Below are positions 9,078 through 18,256 of a DNA stretch of 64,000 bases, piece after piece. Location: NCBI RefSeq assembly GCF_027019125.1, contig NZ_JALUXE010000033.1, positions 52,962 through 116,961 of the forward strand, read 5' to 3'. Position 1 is the first letter of the stretch; each line of letters opens with the position of its first letter. Source of the DNA: Roseovarius sp. GTDB lineage: Bacteria > Pseudomonadota > Alphaproteobacteria > Rhodobacterales > Rhodobacteraceae. Made by a program: the position numbers and the translations under genes. The notes beneath the pieces were generated by a model. The model ran no database searches. It worked only from the letters and a program-made list of their open reading frames with translations, and had not been told where the DNA came from.

Positions 9078-9162
9078 ATTGCGCGCAGGCAAAGCAGAGA
9101 TTTTCAGTGACATGACCGAACGGCTGGTGCCTCCGGTCGCCATTGGCCACGCGGCCCTGCCC

Positions 9163-9432
9163 TCAATGCAGAATCCGCGCCCGTCCACGCCGCACCGGCT
9201 TGACCTGAAAGGCCCGGCAGGCCTCTTGCAGGACCCCGACAAAGGCCCGCGCCGCGTCGCTCTCGGCGGTCTGGGCCTCCGGACTTTCCAGCGCGGCCCT
9301 GACAAGCTGTGACGTGACCGGCCCATCGACCGCGCAGGCCCATTGCAGGAAACCCAACCGCGCGGCCTGCATCGCCTGTGACCCGGTCGCCGGGCTGCTC
9401 TCAAGCCCATCCATGATTCGTAGAAAACTCAT
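9163..9432 (-). CDS. Small hypothetical protein downstream of cobalamin riboswitch
   Basis: MSFLRIMDGLESSPATGSQAMQAARLGFLQWACAVDG...; the only minus-strand ORF placed as a gene between riboswitch and sRNA array. Confidence 0.6.
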   Translation of the reverse strand: MSFLRIMDGLESSPATGSQAMQAARLGFLQWACAVDGPVTSQLVRAALESPEAQTAESDAARAFVGVLQEACRAFQVKPVRRGRARILH

Positions 9433-9554
9433 CTTGCTTTTCTCCCCGACCGCACCCCGGGTCGGATGGGGCGAGAGCGGCAAGGGTCATGGCACGTCAG
9501 AGCATCGGCCTGGCGTGCACACGCCCGCACCGCACCCCGCGATTCGACGTCACG

Positions 9555-9752
9555 CCAAGGCTGGTTTCCGGGCTTGGACGGCAGGCCATGCGGCCCTCGC
9601 GTTGCGGCACCTTCCCGGGCAAACCTGCCCAGTGGCCTATTGCCGAAACGCCCTTCCTTACCGTTGCGGGGGCAGCGCCGGACTTGCACCGGCTTCCCAA
9701 TTCTCCGCCCCAAAGGGCGGCACCCTGACCGGTTCAGCCTAACCGCGCGGGC
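9555..9752 (-). promoter_or_regulatory. Cobalamin (B12) riboswitch
   Basis: Minus strand reads GGGAAGCCGGTGCAAGTCCGGCGCTGCCCCCGCAACGGTAAGG ... GGCCACTGGGCAGG ... AAGCCCGGAAACCAGCC; conserved B12-box (GCCACTG) and core. Confidence 0.9.
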
Positions 9753-9792
9753 CCCCAAGCCGCAAGCCTGAAACCGACGCCGCCCGGACCGC

Positions 9793-10263
9793 TCACGCCA
9801 GAACCCGGTAGCGCGCCGCGTAGCTCACCGGAAAATTCACCGAACGCGCAATAAAGCAAAAGGCATGGACCTGCCCATGCAGCGCATCGGCTTGGGCAAG
9901 GTCGGTTCCCGCCGGCACCGCAATCCTTGGCCGCAGCGTGGCGCGCAGAAACCGGCTCGCCCCGGTGCTGTCGGTCTCACCCACCGCCAGCGGATCATCC
10001 TCGTAGGATTGCACGGCTATGCCTGCGTCACTCGCCAGATGCAGAAACCACAGCATGTGGCAGGCGCTGAGCGCGGCAATCAGCATGTCCTCGGGATTGT
10101 GCAGGCCGGGGTTTCCCCCGAGCAGCGGGTCGTTGGAACAATGGATCACCGGCTTGCCCGGCGTCTCGACATTCCAGGTGCGGTCATAGCCTTTGTAATG
10201 CCGCGTCCCCTCGCCCCGATTTCCGGTCCAGACGACGCGGGCGGTATAGTCATGCTCTGACAT
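9793..10263 (-). CDS. OsmC family protein
   Basis: NPEDMLIAALSACHMLWFLHLA motif; start at MSEHDYTA. Confidence 0.85.
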   Translation of the reverse strand: MSEHDYTARVVWTGNRGEGTRHYKGYDRTWNVETPGKPVIHCSNDPLLGGNPGLHNPEDMLIAALSACHMLWFLHLASDAGIAVQSYEDDPLAVGETDSTGASRFLRATLRPRIAVPAGTDLAQADALHGQVHAFCFIARSVNFPVSYAARYRVLA

Positions 10264-10343
10264 GCTCTGCGCTCCCCTTTGGCACGCGCGCAGCATCGCG
10301 CGAAATCGTCGCGCCAGACAAGTCAGGATCGCCGCACCCGCCC

Positions 10344-11693
10344 TCAGGGGCAGAAAATATCGTTGAAGAGGGCAAACAGCATCAGCGACAGAATGAGCGT
10401 GAGACCAACGGTCATCAGCACCCGCAAGGCCCGCTCGCTCGGCGGGCGGCCCGCGACCGCCTCGTAGGCGTAGAACACCAGATGCCCGCCATCCAGAACC
10501 GGCACCGGAAAGAGATTGAGCAGCCCCACCGCCGTCGACAGCACCGCGATGAACCAGATGAAACTCTGCGCGCCCTGGCTGGCCATCGCCCCCGAAACCT
10601 GCGCGATACCGATCGGCCCGGACATGTTGCAACTGCTGATCGCGCCCGTGATCATGTGATAGAGACCCGAGAGCGAGCTTTGAATGATCTCGCCTGTCTG
10701 GCCCACGGCATCGCCCACCGCCTCGACCACGCCCAACCGTTCGGTCGCAGGCTCGAACGCCATACCCCCCGCAATGCCGATCCGCCATTCGGTGCGAAAC
10801 CCGCCTTCGGGTTGCGGTTCGTCCACCCGGCGCGGGGTGATCGTGACCTCGTGGCCCTCGCTACCCGGCCGCCACACCGTCAGCGCGAGCGGCGCGCCAT
10901 TCGAGCCCTCGACAACCTCCTTGAGCTCTTCAAAGGCCACAATCTGCGTGCCGTTGACCGCCGTGATGACATCGCCCGCCTCCAGATCCGCGGCAAAGGC
11001 CGCCGATTGCGGCGCAAGCCCGCTGATCAAGGGCGGCATGAGCTGTGGCCCCATCGCCTCGATCTCGCGCCCTGCGCGTTCGACCCTGTAGCTGAGCAGC
11101 GCCTCGCGCGGCAGCGCGTCGATCATATCGTCATAGACCTCGCCCGCCGCCACATCCGGCAGGGGTTGGCCTTCGATGCTCAGCACCTGGTCGCCCGGCT
11201 CCAGGGTGATTCCCGCCACCGGCAGCGGCTTCAATGACCCCACGGTCAGCGGATCGGCGGTCTTGCCGCCGCTCATCATCACCGCGCTGAAAATCGCGAT
11301 GGACAGAATGAAATTGAACACCGGGCCCGCCGCCACCGTCGCCGTGCGCGCCCAGAGCGGCGCACCATGCATGGTCTGGCGCAGCCGTTCCGGCGGCAAC
11401 GCCGCCATCGCCGCGCTGTCCTTGCCGCTGGCGGCATCGGCATCGCCGAGAAACTTGACATATCCACCAAAGGGCAAGGCGGCGATCTGCCAGCGCGTCC
11501 CATGCCGGTCCATGCGCGAAAACAGTACCGGACCAAACCCCAACGAGAATACCTCGGCCTTGATCCCCGACCAGCGCCCGACGATGTAATGACCATATTC
11601 ATGCACAGCCACGATCACCGACAGGGCCGCGACAAAGGCTGCAAGGGTCAGGAACAGATTGCCGAACTGCGGTAGAGAGGTAAAAATTTCCAC
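10344..11693 (-). CDS. rseP: RIP metalloprotease (site-2 protease)
   Basis: VHEYGHYIVGRWSGIK (HExxH), PDZ region, LLNLFPVPVLDGGHLVFYAYE; GTG start. Confidence 0.96.
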   Translation of the reverse strand: MEIFTSLPQFGNLFLTLAAFVAALSVIVAVHEYGHYIVGRWSGIKAEVFSLGFGPVLFSRMDRHGTRWQIAALPFGGYVKFLGDADAASGKDSAAMAALPPERLRQTMHGAPLWARTATVAAGPVFNFILSIAIFSAVMMSGGKTADPLTVGSLKPLPVAGITLEPGDQVLSIEGQPLPDVAAGEVYDDMIDALPREALLSYRVERAGREIEAMGPQLMPPLISGLAPQSAAFAADLEAGDVITAVNGTQIVAFEELKEVVEGSNGAPLALTVWRPGSEGHEVTITPRRVDEPQPEGGFRTEWRIGIAGGMAFEPATERLGVVEAVGDAVGQTGEIIQSSLSGLYHMITGAISSCNMSGPIGIAQVSGAMASQGAQSFIWFIAVLSTAVGLLNLFPVPVLDGGHLVFYAYEAVAGRPPSERALRVLMTVGLTLILSLMLFALFNDIFCP

Positions 11694-11696
11694 GCT

Positions 11697-12875
11697 TTAT
11701 CCTTGGGTTCTTCGCTGGGTCACGACCAGATCGGCCTGCTTCCTAGCCAGATGGTCCATGTGCGCCACCACATCAAGGGTCAGATCGGAATTCCGCGCCT
11801 CCGGCGCATCGTGCAAGGCGGTCAACACCTCCTCCACCACGATGTTCATGTCGGTAAATCCGATCCGTCCTGCGATGAAATGGTCCAGCGCCCGCTCCTT
11901 GGCGGCGTTGAACACCGCCCCCGACAGGCCGCGCGCCTGCATCACCTCGCGGGCAAGCCGCAGCGCGGGATAACGCTCGGGATCAGGCGGGCGAAATTCC
12001 AGCGTGCCAATCGCCGCCAGATCGAGTGCGGCCACCGGCAGCGCCTGACGCTGCGGCCAGTTCAGCGCGTAGCCGATGGCATGGCGCATGTCGGGCGGCC
12101 CCACATGCGCCATGAGCGCCCCGTCGCAGAACCCCACCAGCGCATGCACAAGCGATTGCGGATGGATCAGCACCTCGATCTGATCGGGGGCAAAGCCAAA
12201 GAATTCGCGCGCCTCGATCATCTCCATCGCCTTGTTGAACATCGAGGCGGAATCGATGGTGATCCTCTGCCCCATGGCCCAATTGGGATGGCTCGACGCC
12301 TCGGCCACCGTGGCGGCGGCCAGCCGCTCCAGCGGCCAATCGCGAAATGCCCCGCCCGAGGCGGTGATGATGACCCGGCTCACGGCGGCGGCATCCTCGC
12401 CGACCAACGCCTGAAAAATCGCCGAATGCTCACTGTCCACCGGCAGGATATTGGCGCGGTTGGCGCGCGCGGTGCGCATCATCAGCGCCCCCGCCGTCAC
12501 CAGCGATTCCTTGTTGGCCAGGGCCAGCGTCGCGCCCTGCTCCAGCGCCGCCAGACCGGGGGCCAGCCCTGCGGCCCCTACAATCGACGACATCACCCAT
12601 TGCGCCGGACGGCTGGCCGCCTCGATCAGCGCCGCCTTGCCCGCCGCTGCCTCGACCTTGCTCCCTCTCAGCGCCTCGCGCAGCGACACCAGCAGGTCGT
12701 CATGCGCCGTAACCGCCACTTCGGCCCCCAGATCAATCGCATCCCGCGCCAGCTGGTCGATATGATGCCCGCCGGTCAGCGCGACCACCTTGTAGGCCCC
12801 CGGCGCGCGGCGGATCAGGTCAATCGTGTTCTGCCCGACAGAGCCGGTCGCACCCAGAATGGAAATACGTTTCAT
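11697..12875 (-). CDS. dxr: 1-deoxy-D-xylulose-5-phosphate reductoisomerase
   Basis: MKRISILGATGSVGQNTIDLI; ANKESLVTAG; LPVDSEHSAIFQAL. Confidence 0.97.
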   Translation of the reverse strand: MKRISILGATGSVGQNTIDLIRRAPGAYKVVALTGGHHIDQLARDAIDLGAEVAVTAHDDLLVSLREALRGSKVEAAAGKAALIEAASRPAQWVMSSIVGAAGLAPGLAALEQGATLALANKESLVTAGALMMRTARANRANILPVDSEHSAIFQALVGEDAAAVSRVIITASGGAFRDWPLERLAAATVAEASSHPNWAMGQRITIDSASMFNKAMEMIEAREFFGFAPDQIEVLIHPQSLVHALVGFCDGALMAHVGPPDMRHAIGYALNWPQRQALPVAALDLAAIGTLEFRPPDPERYPALRLAREVMQARGLSGAVFNAAKERALDHFIAGRIGFTDMNIVVEEVLTALHDAPEARNSDLTLDVVAHMDHLARKQADLVVTQRRTQG

Positions 12876-13651
12876 GCCACCCCCGGCAAGAGGCCAAGCG
12901 CCCATATCGTCACGACCACCAGCGCCGCGCCCAGCATCGCATCGAAGCGGTCCAGAACGCCGCCATGACCGGGGATGAGGTTGGAACTGTCCTTGACCCC
13001 GCGCAGCCGCTTGACCGCGCTCTCGGCGATGTCACCCATCTGCCCGGCAAACCCCACCAGCACCGACAAGGGCACCAGCGCAAGACCTGCCCCGGTCGGC
13101 CCGGCAAAGATCAGCCCGATCACCGCCGCACCAATCCAGCCCGCAATCGTGCCGGACCATGTTTTCTTGGGGCTGAACCGTGGCCAGAATTTCGGCCCCC
13201 CCAGAATGCGCCCGGCAAAGTATCCCGCCACATCCGAGATCACCACAACCGCGACCAGCCACAAAACCCAGACCAAACCGGCCTCGGCGCGCAGCGTGCC
13301 CATGGCATAGCAGCCCAAAAGCGCCCAGAGCGCCAAGGCAAAGAACGGGCCGCGCTCGCGCGCGACCGAGCTTGACGCAACCACCACTGCCGCCAGCAAA
13401 AGAGGCATGACCATGATCCCCGGCAGCCACAGCGCCAGCGCCAGGGCCACCGCCGCCAGCACGCCAGAGCGCAGCGCATCGGGGGCTGCGAACATCCGCG
13501 CCGCCTCCCACATCATGGCCCCGGCGAGCACACAAACCAGCGCGGCAAAGGGCAAGCCGCCCAGCCAGATCTCAACCGCGCCCACCACGATCAGAACCAC
13601 CCCCGACGCAAGCCGCGGCCAGAGATCCGCCCAACGCGCCGCGCCGCTCAT
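12872..13651 (-). CDS. cdsA: Phosphatidate cytidylyltransferase
   Basis: SPKKTWSGTIAGWIGA and KDSSNLIPGHGGVLDRFDAM signature. Confidence 0.96.
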   Translation of the reverse strand: MSGAARWADLWPRLASGVVLIVVGAVEIWLGGLPFAALVCVLAGAMMWEAARMFAAPDALRSGVLAAVALALALWLPGIMVMPLLLAAVVVASSSVARERGPFFALALWALLGCYAMGTLRAEAGLVWVLWLVAVVVISDVAGYFAGRILGGPKFWPRFSPKKTWSGTIAGWIGAAVIGLIFAGPTGAGLALVPLSVLVGFAGQMGDIAESAVKRLRGVKDSSNLIPGHGGVLDRFDAMLGAALVVVTIWALGLLPGVA

Positions 13652-14391
13652 GCAGGCACAGCCCCAAAGCGGCGGTCCCGCGTGCCATACTGCGCGAGCA
13701 ATCGCGCAAAGACATCCGGCGTGAAATCCGGCCAGAGCGTGTCGATGAACTCATATTCCGCATAGGCCGATTGCCAGAGCAGGAAGTTGGAAATCCGCGC
13801 CTCGCCGCTGGTGCGGATCACCAGATCGGGGTCGGGCAAGACATAGGTATCCAGATACCGGGGCAGAGTTTCCTCGTCCACATCCTCGGGGCGCAACCGC
13901 CCCGCCGCCACATCCTCTGCCAGCCGCCGCGTGGCGCGCGACACCTCGTCCCGCCCCCCGTAATTCAGAGCAATGGTGAGGTTCGTGCCGGTGCAATGGG
14001 CAGTCATCGCCTCGGCCTCGTCCATCAGCCCGCGCAGCTTGGCATCCAGTCGCGGTCGGTCCCCGATGAAACGCACCTGCACGTTCTCGCGCACGAACTC
14101 TTGCATTTCCTTCATGATGTAGCGGCGAAAGAGACTCATGAGACCGGCCACCTCGGTCTGGGTCCGCTTCCAGTTTTCGGTAGAAAAGGCAAATATCGTC
14201 AGATACTTGACCCCCAAACCGGGGCAGGCCTGCACGATTTCACGCACCCGCCGCGCGCCGGCGTGATGCCCAAAGAGGCGCGGCCGCCCGCGCCTTTGCG
14301 CCCAGCGCCCGTTGCCATCCATGATGATCGCCACATGGCGCGGCCCCTCGGCCGGCGCGGATGTTCCTGCCGTGGGCGCAGTTTTCGCCAT
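13648..14391 (-). CDS. uppS: Undecaprenyl diphosphate synthase
   Basis: HVAIIMDGNGRWAQRRG; SGEARISNFLLWQSAYAEYEF. Confidence 0.97.
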   Translation of the reverse strand: MAKTAPTAGTSAPAEGPRHVAIIMDGNGRWAQRRGRPRLFGHHAGARRVREIVQACPGLGVKYLTIFAFSTENWKRTQTEVAGLMSLFRRYIMKEMQEFVRENVQVRFIGDRPRLDAKLRGLMDEAEAMTAHCTGTNLTIALNYGGRDEVSRATRRLAEDVAAGRLRPEDVDEETLPRYLDTYVLPDPDLVIRTSGEARISNFLLWQSAYAEYEFIDTLWPDFTPDVFARLLAQYGTRDRRFGAVPA

Positions 14392-14954
14392 CAGACCTGC
14401 ATGATCTCCGCTTGCTTGCCGTCAAGCAACTCGTCCACATGCTTGATGAAACGGTCGGTCAGGGATTGCACCTCGGATTCCCAGAACTTCTGGTCATCCT
14501 CAGACATGCCATCGCCCTTGGCCTTCTTGATCTGATCCATGCCATCGCGGCGCACATTGCGCACAGCGACGCGGGCGTGTTCGGCATATTGCGCGGCGAC
14601 CTTGGTCAATTCCTTGCGGCGCTGCTCGTTCAACTCGGGGATCGGCAACATGATGATCGTGCCATTGAGCTGCGGGTTGATACCCAGACCACTCTCGCGA
14701 ATGGCCTTTTCGACCTTGCCGACCAGCCCCTTGTCCCAGACATTGACCGTCACCATGCGCGGCTCTGGCACGTTGACCGTGCCCACCTGGTTGATCGGGG
14801 TTTTCTGGCCATAGGCATCGACCATGATCGGCTCCAGCATCGAGGCCGAGGCGCGCCCGGTGCGCAACGAGGCGAACTCGGTCTTCAGCGCGCCAATCGC
14901 CCCTTCCATCCGGCGTTCCAGATCGCCTGTGTCGATTTCGATTTCATCCGCCAT
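14391..14954 (-). CDS. frr: Ribosome recycling factor
   Basis: [37 protein letters not shown]. Confidence 0.97.
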   Translation of the reverse strand: MADEIEIDTGDLERRMEGAIGALKTEFASLRTGRASASMLEPIMVDAYGQKTPINQVGTVNVPEPRMVTVNVWDKGLVGKVEKAIRESGLGINPQLNGTIIMLPIPELNEQRRKELTKVAAQYAEHARVAVRNVRRDGMDQIKKAKGDGMSEDDQKFWESEVQSLTDRFIKHVDELLDGKQAEIMQV

Positions 14955-15002
14955 ACTGTCTTGGTCCTTCTTGCGGCTCTTGCGTCTGAGCCTTGTTTTG
15001 CC

Positions 15003-15728
15003 TCAACCGTGCACGGTTGTATAGGTGCCCTCACCGGCCAGAATGCCCTTGAACCCGCCCGGTTCGTCAAGTGAGAAGACGATGATCGGCAGGTTATTGT
15101 CCCGCGCCAGCGCAATCGCAGAGGCATCCATCACCCCCAGATGCTGCGCCAGAACCTCGTCATAGGTCACACGCTCGAACCGCTTGGCATCCGCGTGCTT
15201 GATCGGGTCCTTGTCATAGACGCCATCCACCTTGGTCCCCTTGAAGATCGCCTCGCAGGCCATTTCATTGGCGCGCAGCGTGGCGGCCGTATCCGTGGTG
15301 AAATAGGGATTGCCGGTTCCGGCGGCAAAGATGCAGACGCGCTTTTTCTCAAGATGCCGCACCGCGCGGCGGCGGATATACGGCTCTGCCACCTCATCCA
15401 TGCGAATGGCCGAAATGACCCGACAGAACACGCCCATCTTTTCCAGCGCGGATTGCATCGCCAGCGCGTTCATCACCGTGGCCAGCATCCCCATGTAATC
15501 GGCGGTCGTGCGTTCCATCCCCTGCGCGCTGCCTTGCAAACCGCGAAAGATGTTACCGCCCCCGATCACCATGCAAATCTCGACCCCCAGATCATGAACG
15601 ATCTTGACCTCGCGCGCGATCCGCTCGACCGTGGGCGGATGCAGGCCATACCCCAGATCCCCCATCAGAGCCTCCCCGGAAATCTTGAGCATCACACGGG
15701 TGAATTTGGCTCTCTCCGGGGTGGTCAT
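15003..15728 (-). CDS. pyrH: UMP kinase
   Basis: [46 protein letters not shown]. Confidence 0.97.
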   Translation of the reverse strand: MTTPERAKFTRVMLKISGEALMGDLGYGLHPPTVERIAREVKIVHDLGVEICMVIGGGNIFRGLQGSAQGMERTTADYMGMLATVMNALAMQSALEKMGVFCRVISAIRMDEVAEPYIRRRAVRHLEKKRVCIFAAGTGNPYFTTDTAATLRANEMACEAIFKGTKVDGVYDKDPIKHADAKRFERVTYDEVLAQHLGVMDASAIALARDNNLPIIVFSLDEPGGFKGILAGEGTYTTVHG

Positions 15729-15869
15729 CGGCATTCTCCGCTCGGTCGTGTCAATCCCGCGCAAAATGTCGCAAATGCCGCCCATGTGCAATCGCTGATC
15801 ACCCCCTTTTGCGGGGAAAAGGCGGCAAACCGCCTCGCCAAACCGCGCGATTGGCGCTAACCGGGGCCT

Positions 15870-16757
15870 ATGCACCTGCCCGTTGACATCGCCCCCGACC
15901 GCCCTGTTCTGATCGCCGGCCCCACCGCCAGCGGCAAATCGGCGCTCGCATTGGAAATCGCCCGCACCCAGGGCGGCGTGATCGTCAACGCCGACGCTCT
16001 GCAAGTCTATGAAAACTGGAGGATTCTCAGCGCGCGACCCAGCCCCGAGGATGAGGCCGCACTCCCCCACCGCCTTTATGGTCACGTTGGTGCGCGCACG
16101 CCCTATTCCACCGGCCATTGGCTGCGCGAGGTGGCGGCGATCCTCAAGGCTCCCGCGCGGCCCATCATCGTCGGCGGCACCGGTCTCTATTTCAGCGCCC
16201 TGACCGAAGGTCTGGCCGAAATCCCCGCAACCCCCGCCGCGATCCGCGCCGAGGCGGATCACCTGCTGGCCAGCCGGGGCCTTGCCCCCCTTCTGGCTGC
16301 GCTCGACCCAACGACCCTTGCCCGCATCGACACGCGCAATCCGATGCGCGTGCAGCGCGCCTGGGAGGTGCAGCGCGCCACGGGTCGGGGGCTGGCCGCC
16401 TGGCAGGACGACACGCCGCCCCCCCTTCTGCCGCTCGACGCCTGCACGCCACTGCTGATCACCGCCGACAAGGACTGGCTTGGGGCCCGCATCGCCCGCC
16501 GCTTTGACGCCATGCTCGAAGTCGGGGCGCTGGACGAGGCGCGCGCCAATCTGCCCCATTGGGACCCGGCCCTGCCGTCGATGAAGGCCATCGGCGCGCC
16601 CGAACTCATCGCCTATCTGCGCGGGGAAATGACCCTCGATCAGGCACGCGAGGCCGCCACCATCGCCACGCGCCAATATGCCAAGCGACAACGCACATGG
16701 TTCCGCGCCCGGATGCGGGCCTGGCACGCCGTCGCGGCGGAAACCCTGACCGCCTGA
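15870..16757 (+). CDS. miaA: tRNA dimethylallyltransferase
   Basis: [39 protein letters not shown]. Confidence 0.95.
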   Translation: MHLPVDIAPDRPVLIAGPTASGKSALALEIARTQGGVIVNADALQVYENWRILSARPSPEDEAALPHRLYGHVGARTPYSTGHWLREVAAILKAPARPIIVGGTGLYFSALTEGLAEIPATPAAIRAEADHLLASRGLAPLLAALDPTTLARIDTRNPMRVQRAWEVQRATGRGLAAWQDDTPPPLLPLDACTPLLITADKDWLGARIARRFDAMLEVGALDEARANLPHWDPALPSMKAIGAPELIAYLRGEMTLDQAREAATIATRQYAKRQRTWFRARMRAWHAVAAETLTA

Positions 16758-16760
16758 GGC

Positions 16761-16796
16761 TTTCGCATTTCGTGCAAGCATTTCGCATTTCGTGCA
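16761..16796. repeat. Direct repeat TTTCGCATTTCGTGCA x2 with 20-bp period, upstream of coxM
   Basis: 16761-16776 and 16781-16796 are identical 16-mers. Confidence 0.8.
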
Positions 16797-16895
16797 GCGA
16801 GCCGCGATTTTCACGACATGTGAGGCGACAAACCCCCGTTTCGCTCTCCAGATCCCGTCCAAGGCCACCCGGCCCCGTCTTTGGGAGGAGACCAC

Positions 16896-17750
16896 ATGAT
16901 TCCAGCCGCATTCGAGTATCACCGCCCCGGTGATCTGCCATCCGCCTTGGCCCTGCTGCAAGAACACGGCGACGAGGCCCGTGTCATCGCAGGCGGTCAC
17001 AGCCTCATCCCGATGATGAAGCTGCGCATGGCCGAGGTGCCGCATCTCATCGACCTGCAAGCCATCGACGCCCTGCGCGGCATCACCATCGACGGCCGCC
17101 GCATCACCCTTGGGGCCATGGTCACGCAGGCCGAGATCATCGCCCATGCCGGCCTCAACACCCACGCCCCCATCCTGCGCGAAGCGGCGCTGCAAATCGC
17201 CGACCCGCAGGTTCGCGCCATGGGCACCCTCGGCGGCAATGTCGCCAATGGCGATCCCGGCAACGACATGCCCGGCCTCATGCAATGCCTGAATGCCACC
17301 TTCCACGTCACCGGCCCGGACGGCAGCCGCGACATCCCCGCGCGAGAGTTTTACGAAAGCGCCTATCTCACCGCCCGCGAGGATGACGAAATCCTGACCG
17401 CCGTCAGCTTTGACGCCCCCACCGGCGGGCAGGCCTATGCAAAACAGAAACGCAAGATCGGCGACTACGCCACCGCCGCCGCCGCCGTGATCCTGACCCG
17501 CGAGGGCGCGCATTGCACTGCCGCCTCCATCGCCATGACCAACCTGTCGGATACGCCCATCTGGGCCGAGGCAGCAGGCGATGCGCTTGTCGGCACCGCC
17601 TGCAACGAGGATGCCGTCATCGCCGCAATCACCGCGATGCAGGCCGCCATTGATCCATCAGAGGACAATCGCGGTCCAGCCGAATTCAAACGCCACGCGG
17701 CGGGCATCATCCTTGCCCGCGCCATCGCCCGCGCGTGGTCGCGCGCCTGA
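16896..17750 (+). CDS. coxM: Carbon monoxide dehydrogenase medium (FAD-binding) subunit
   Basis: [31 protein letters not shown]; upstream of coxS/coxL. Confidence 0.95.
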   Translation: MIPAAFEYHRPGDLPSALALLQEHGDEARVIAGGHSLIPMMKLRMAEVPHLIDLQAIDALRGITIDGRRITLGAMVTQAEIIAHAGLNTHAPILREAALQIADPQVRAMGTLGGNVANGDPGNDMPGLMQCLNATFHVTGPDGSRDIPAREFYESAYLTAREDDEILTAVSFDAPTGGQAYAKQKRKIGDYATAAAAVILTREGAHCTAASIAMTNLSDTPIWAEAAGDALVGTACNEDAVIAAITAMQAAIDPSEDNRGPAEFKRHAAGIILARAIARAWSRA

Positions 17751-17761
17751 GGAAGAGACCC

Positions 17762-18256
17762 ATGTCAAAGAAAATGCAGATCACCCTCACCGTCAACGGC
17801 ACCCGGCACGAGGTGCTGGCCGAGCCGCGCGAACTCCTGATCCATGTCCTGCGCGAACGCCTCAACATAACTGGCCCGCATATCGGCTGCGAAACCTCGC
17901 ATTGCGGCGCCTGCACCGTGATCATGGGCGACCGCTCGGTCAAATCCTGCACGGTGTTCGCCGCGCAGGCCGATGGCGCCTCCATCACCACCATCGAGGG
18001 CCTTGGCACGCCGGACGCGCTGCATCCGCTGCAAGAGGCGTTCCGCGAGCATCACGGGTTGCAATGCGGCTTCTGCACGCCGGGCATGATCACCCGCGCA
18101 GCGCAACTCCTCAAGGAAAACCCCGACCCGACCGAGGAAGAGGTGCGCTTTGGCATGGCCGGCAATCTCTGCCGCTGCACCGGCTATCAGAACATCGTCA
18201 AATCCGTGCTTGCCGCCGCCGCCACGATCAATGCTGCCAAGGAGGCCGCAGAATGA
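17762..18256 (+). CDS. coxS: Carbon monoxide dehydrogenase small (2Fe-2S) subunit
   Basis: [34 protein letters not shown]. Confidence 0.96.
   Translation: MSKKMQITLTVNGTRHEVLAEPRELLIHVLRERLNITGPHIGCETSHCGACTVIMGDRSVKSCTVFAAQADGASITTIEGLGTPDALHPLQEAFREHHGLQCGFCTPGMITRAAQLLKENPDPTEEEVRFGMAGNLCRCTGYQNIVKSVLAAAATINAAKEAAE

Noticed and set aside
16761-16796. Phase-variable tandem repeat
   Set aside because: Only two copies with a 4-bp interruption in non-coding DNA; more consistent with a protein-binding direct repeat.
15003-17513. 836-aa minus-strand ORF spanning pyrH and miaA/coxM region
   Set aside because: Only the pyrH part is homologous; the N-terminal extension is a high-GC shadow ORF antisense to miaA and coxM.
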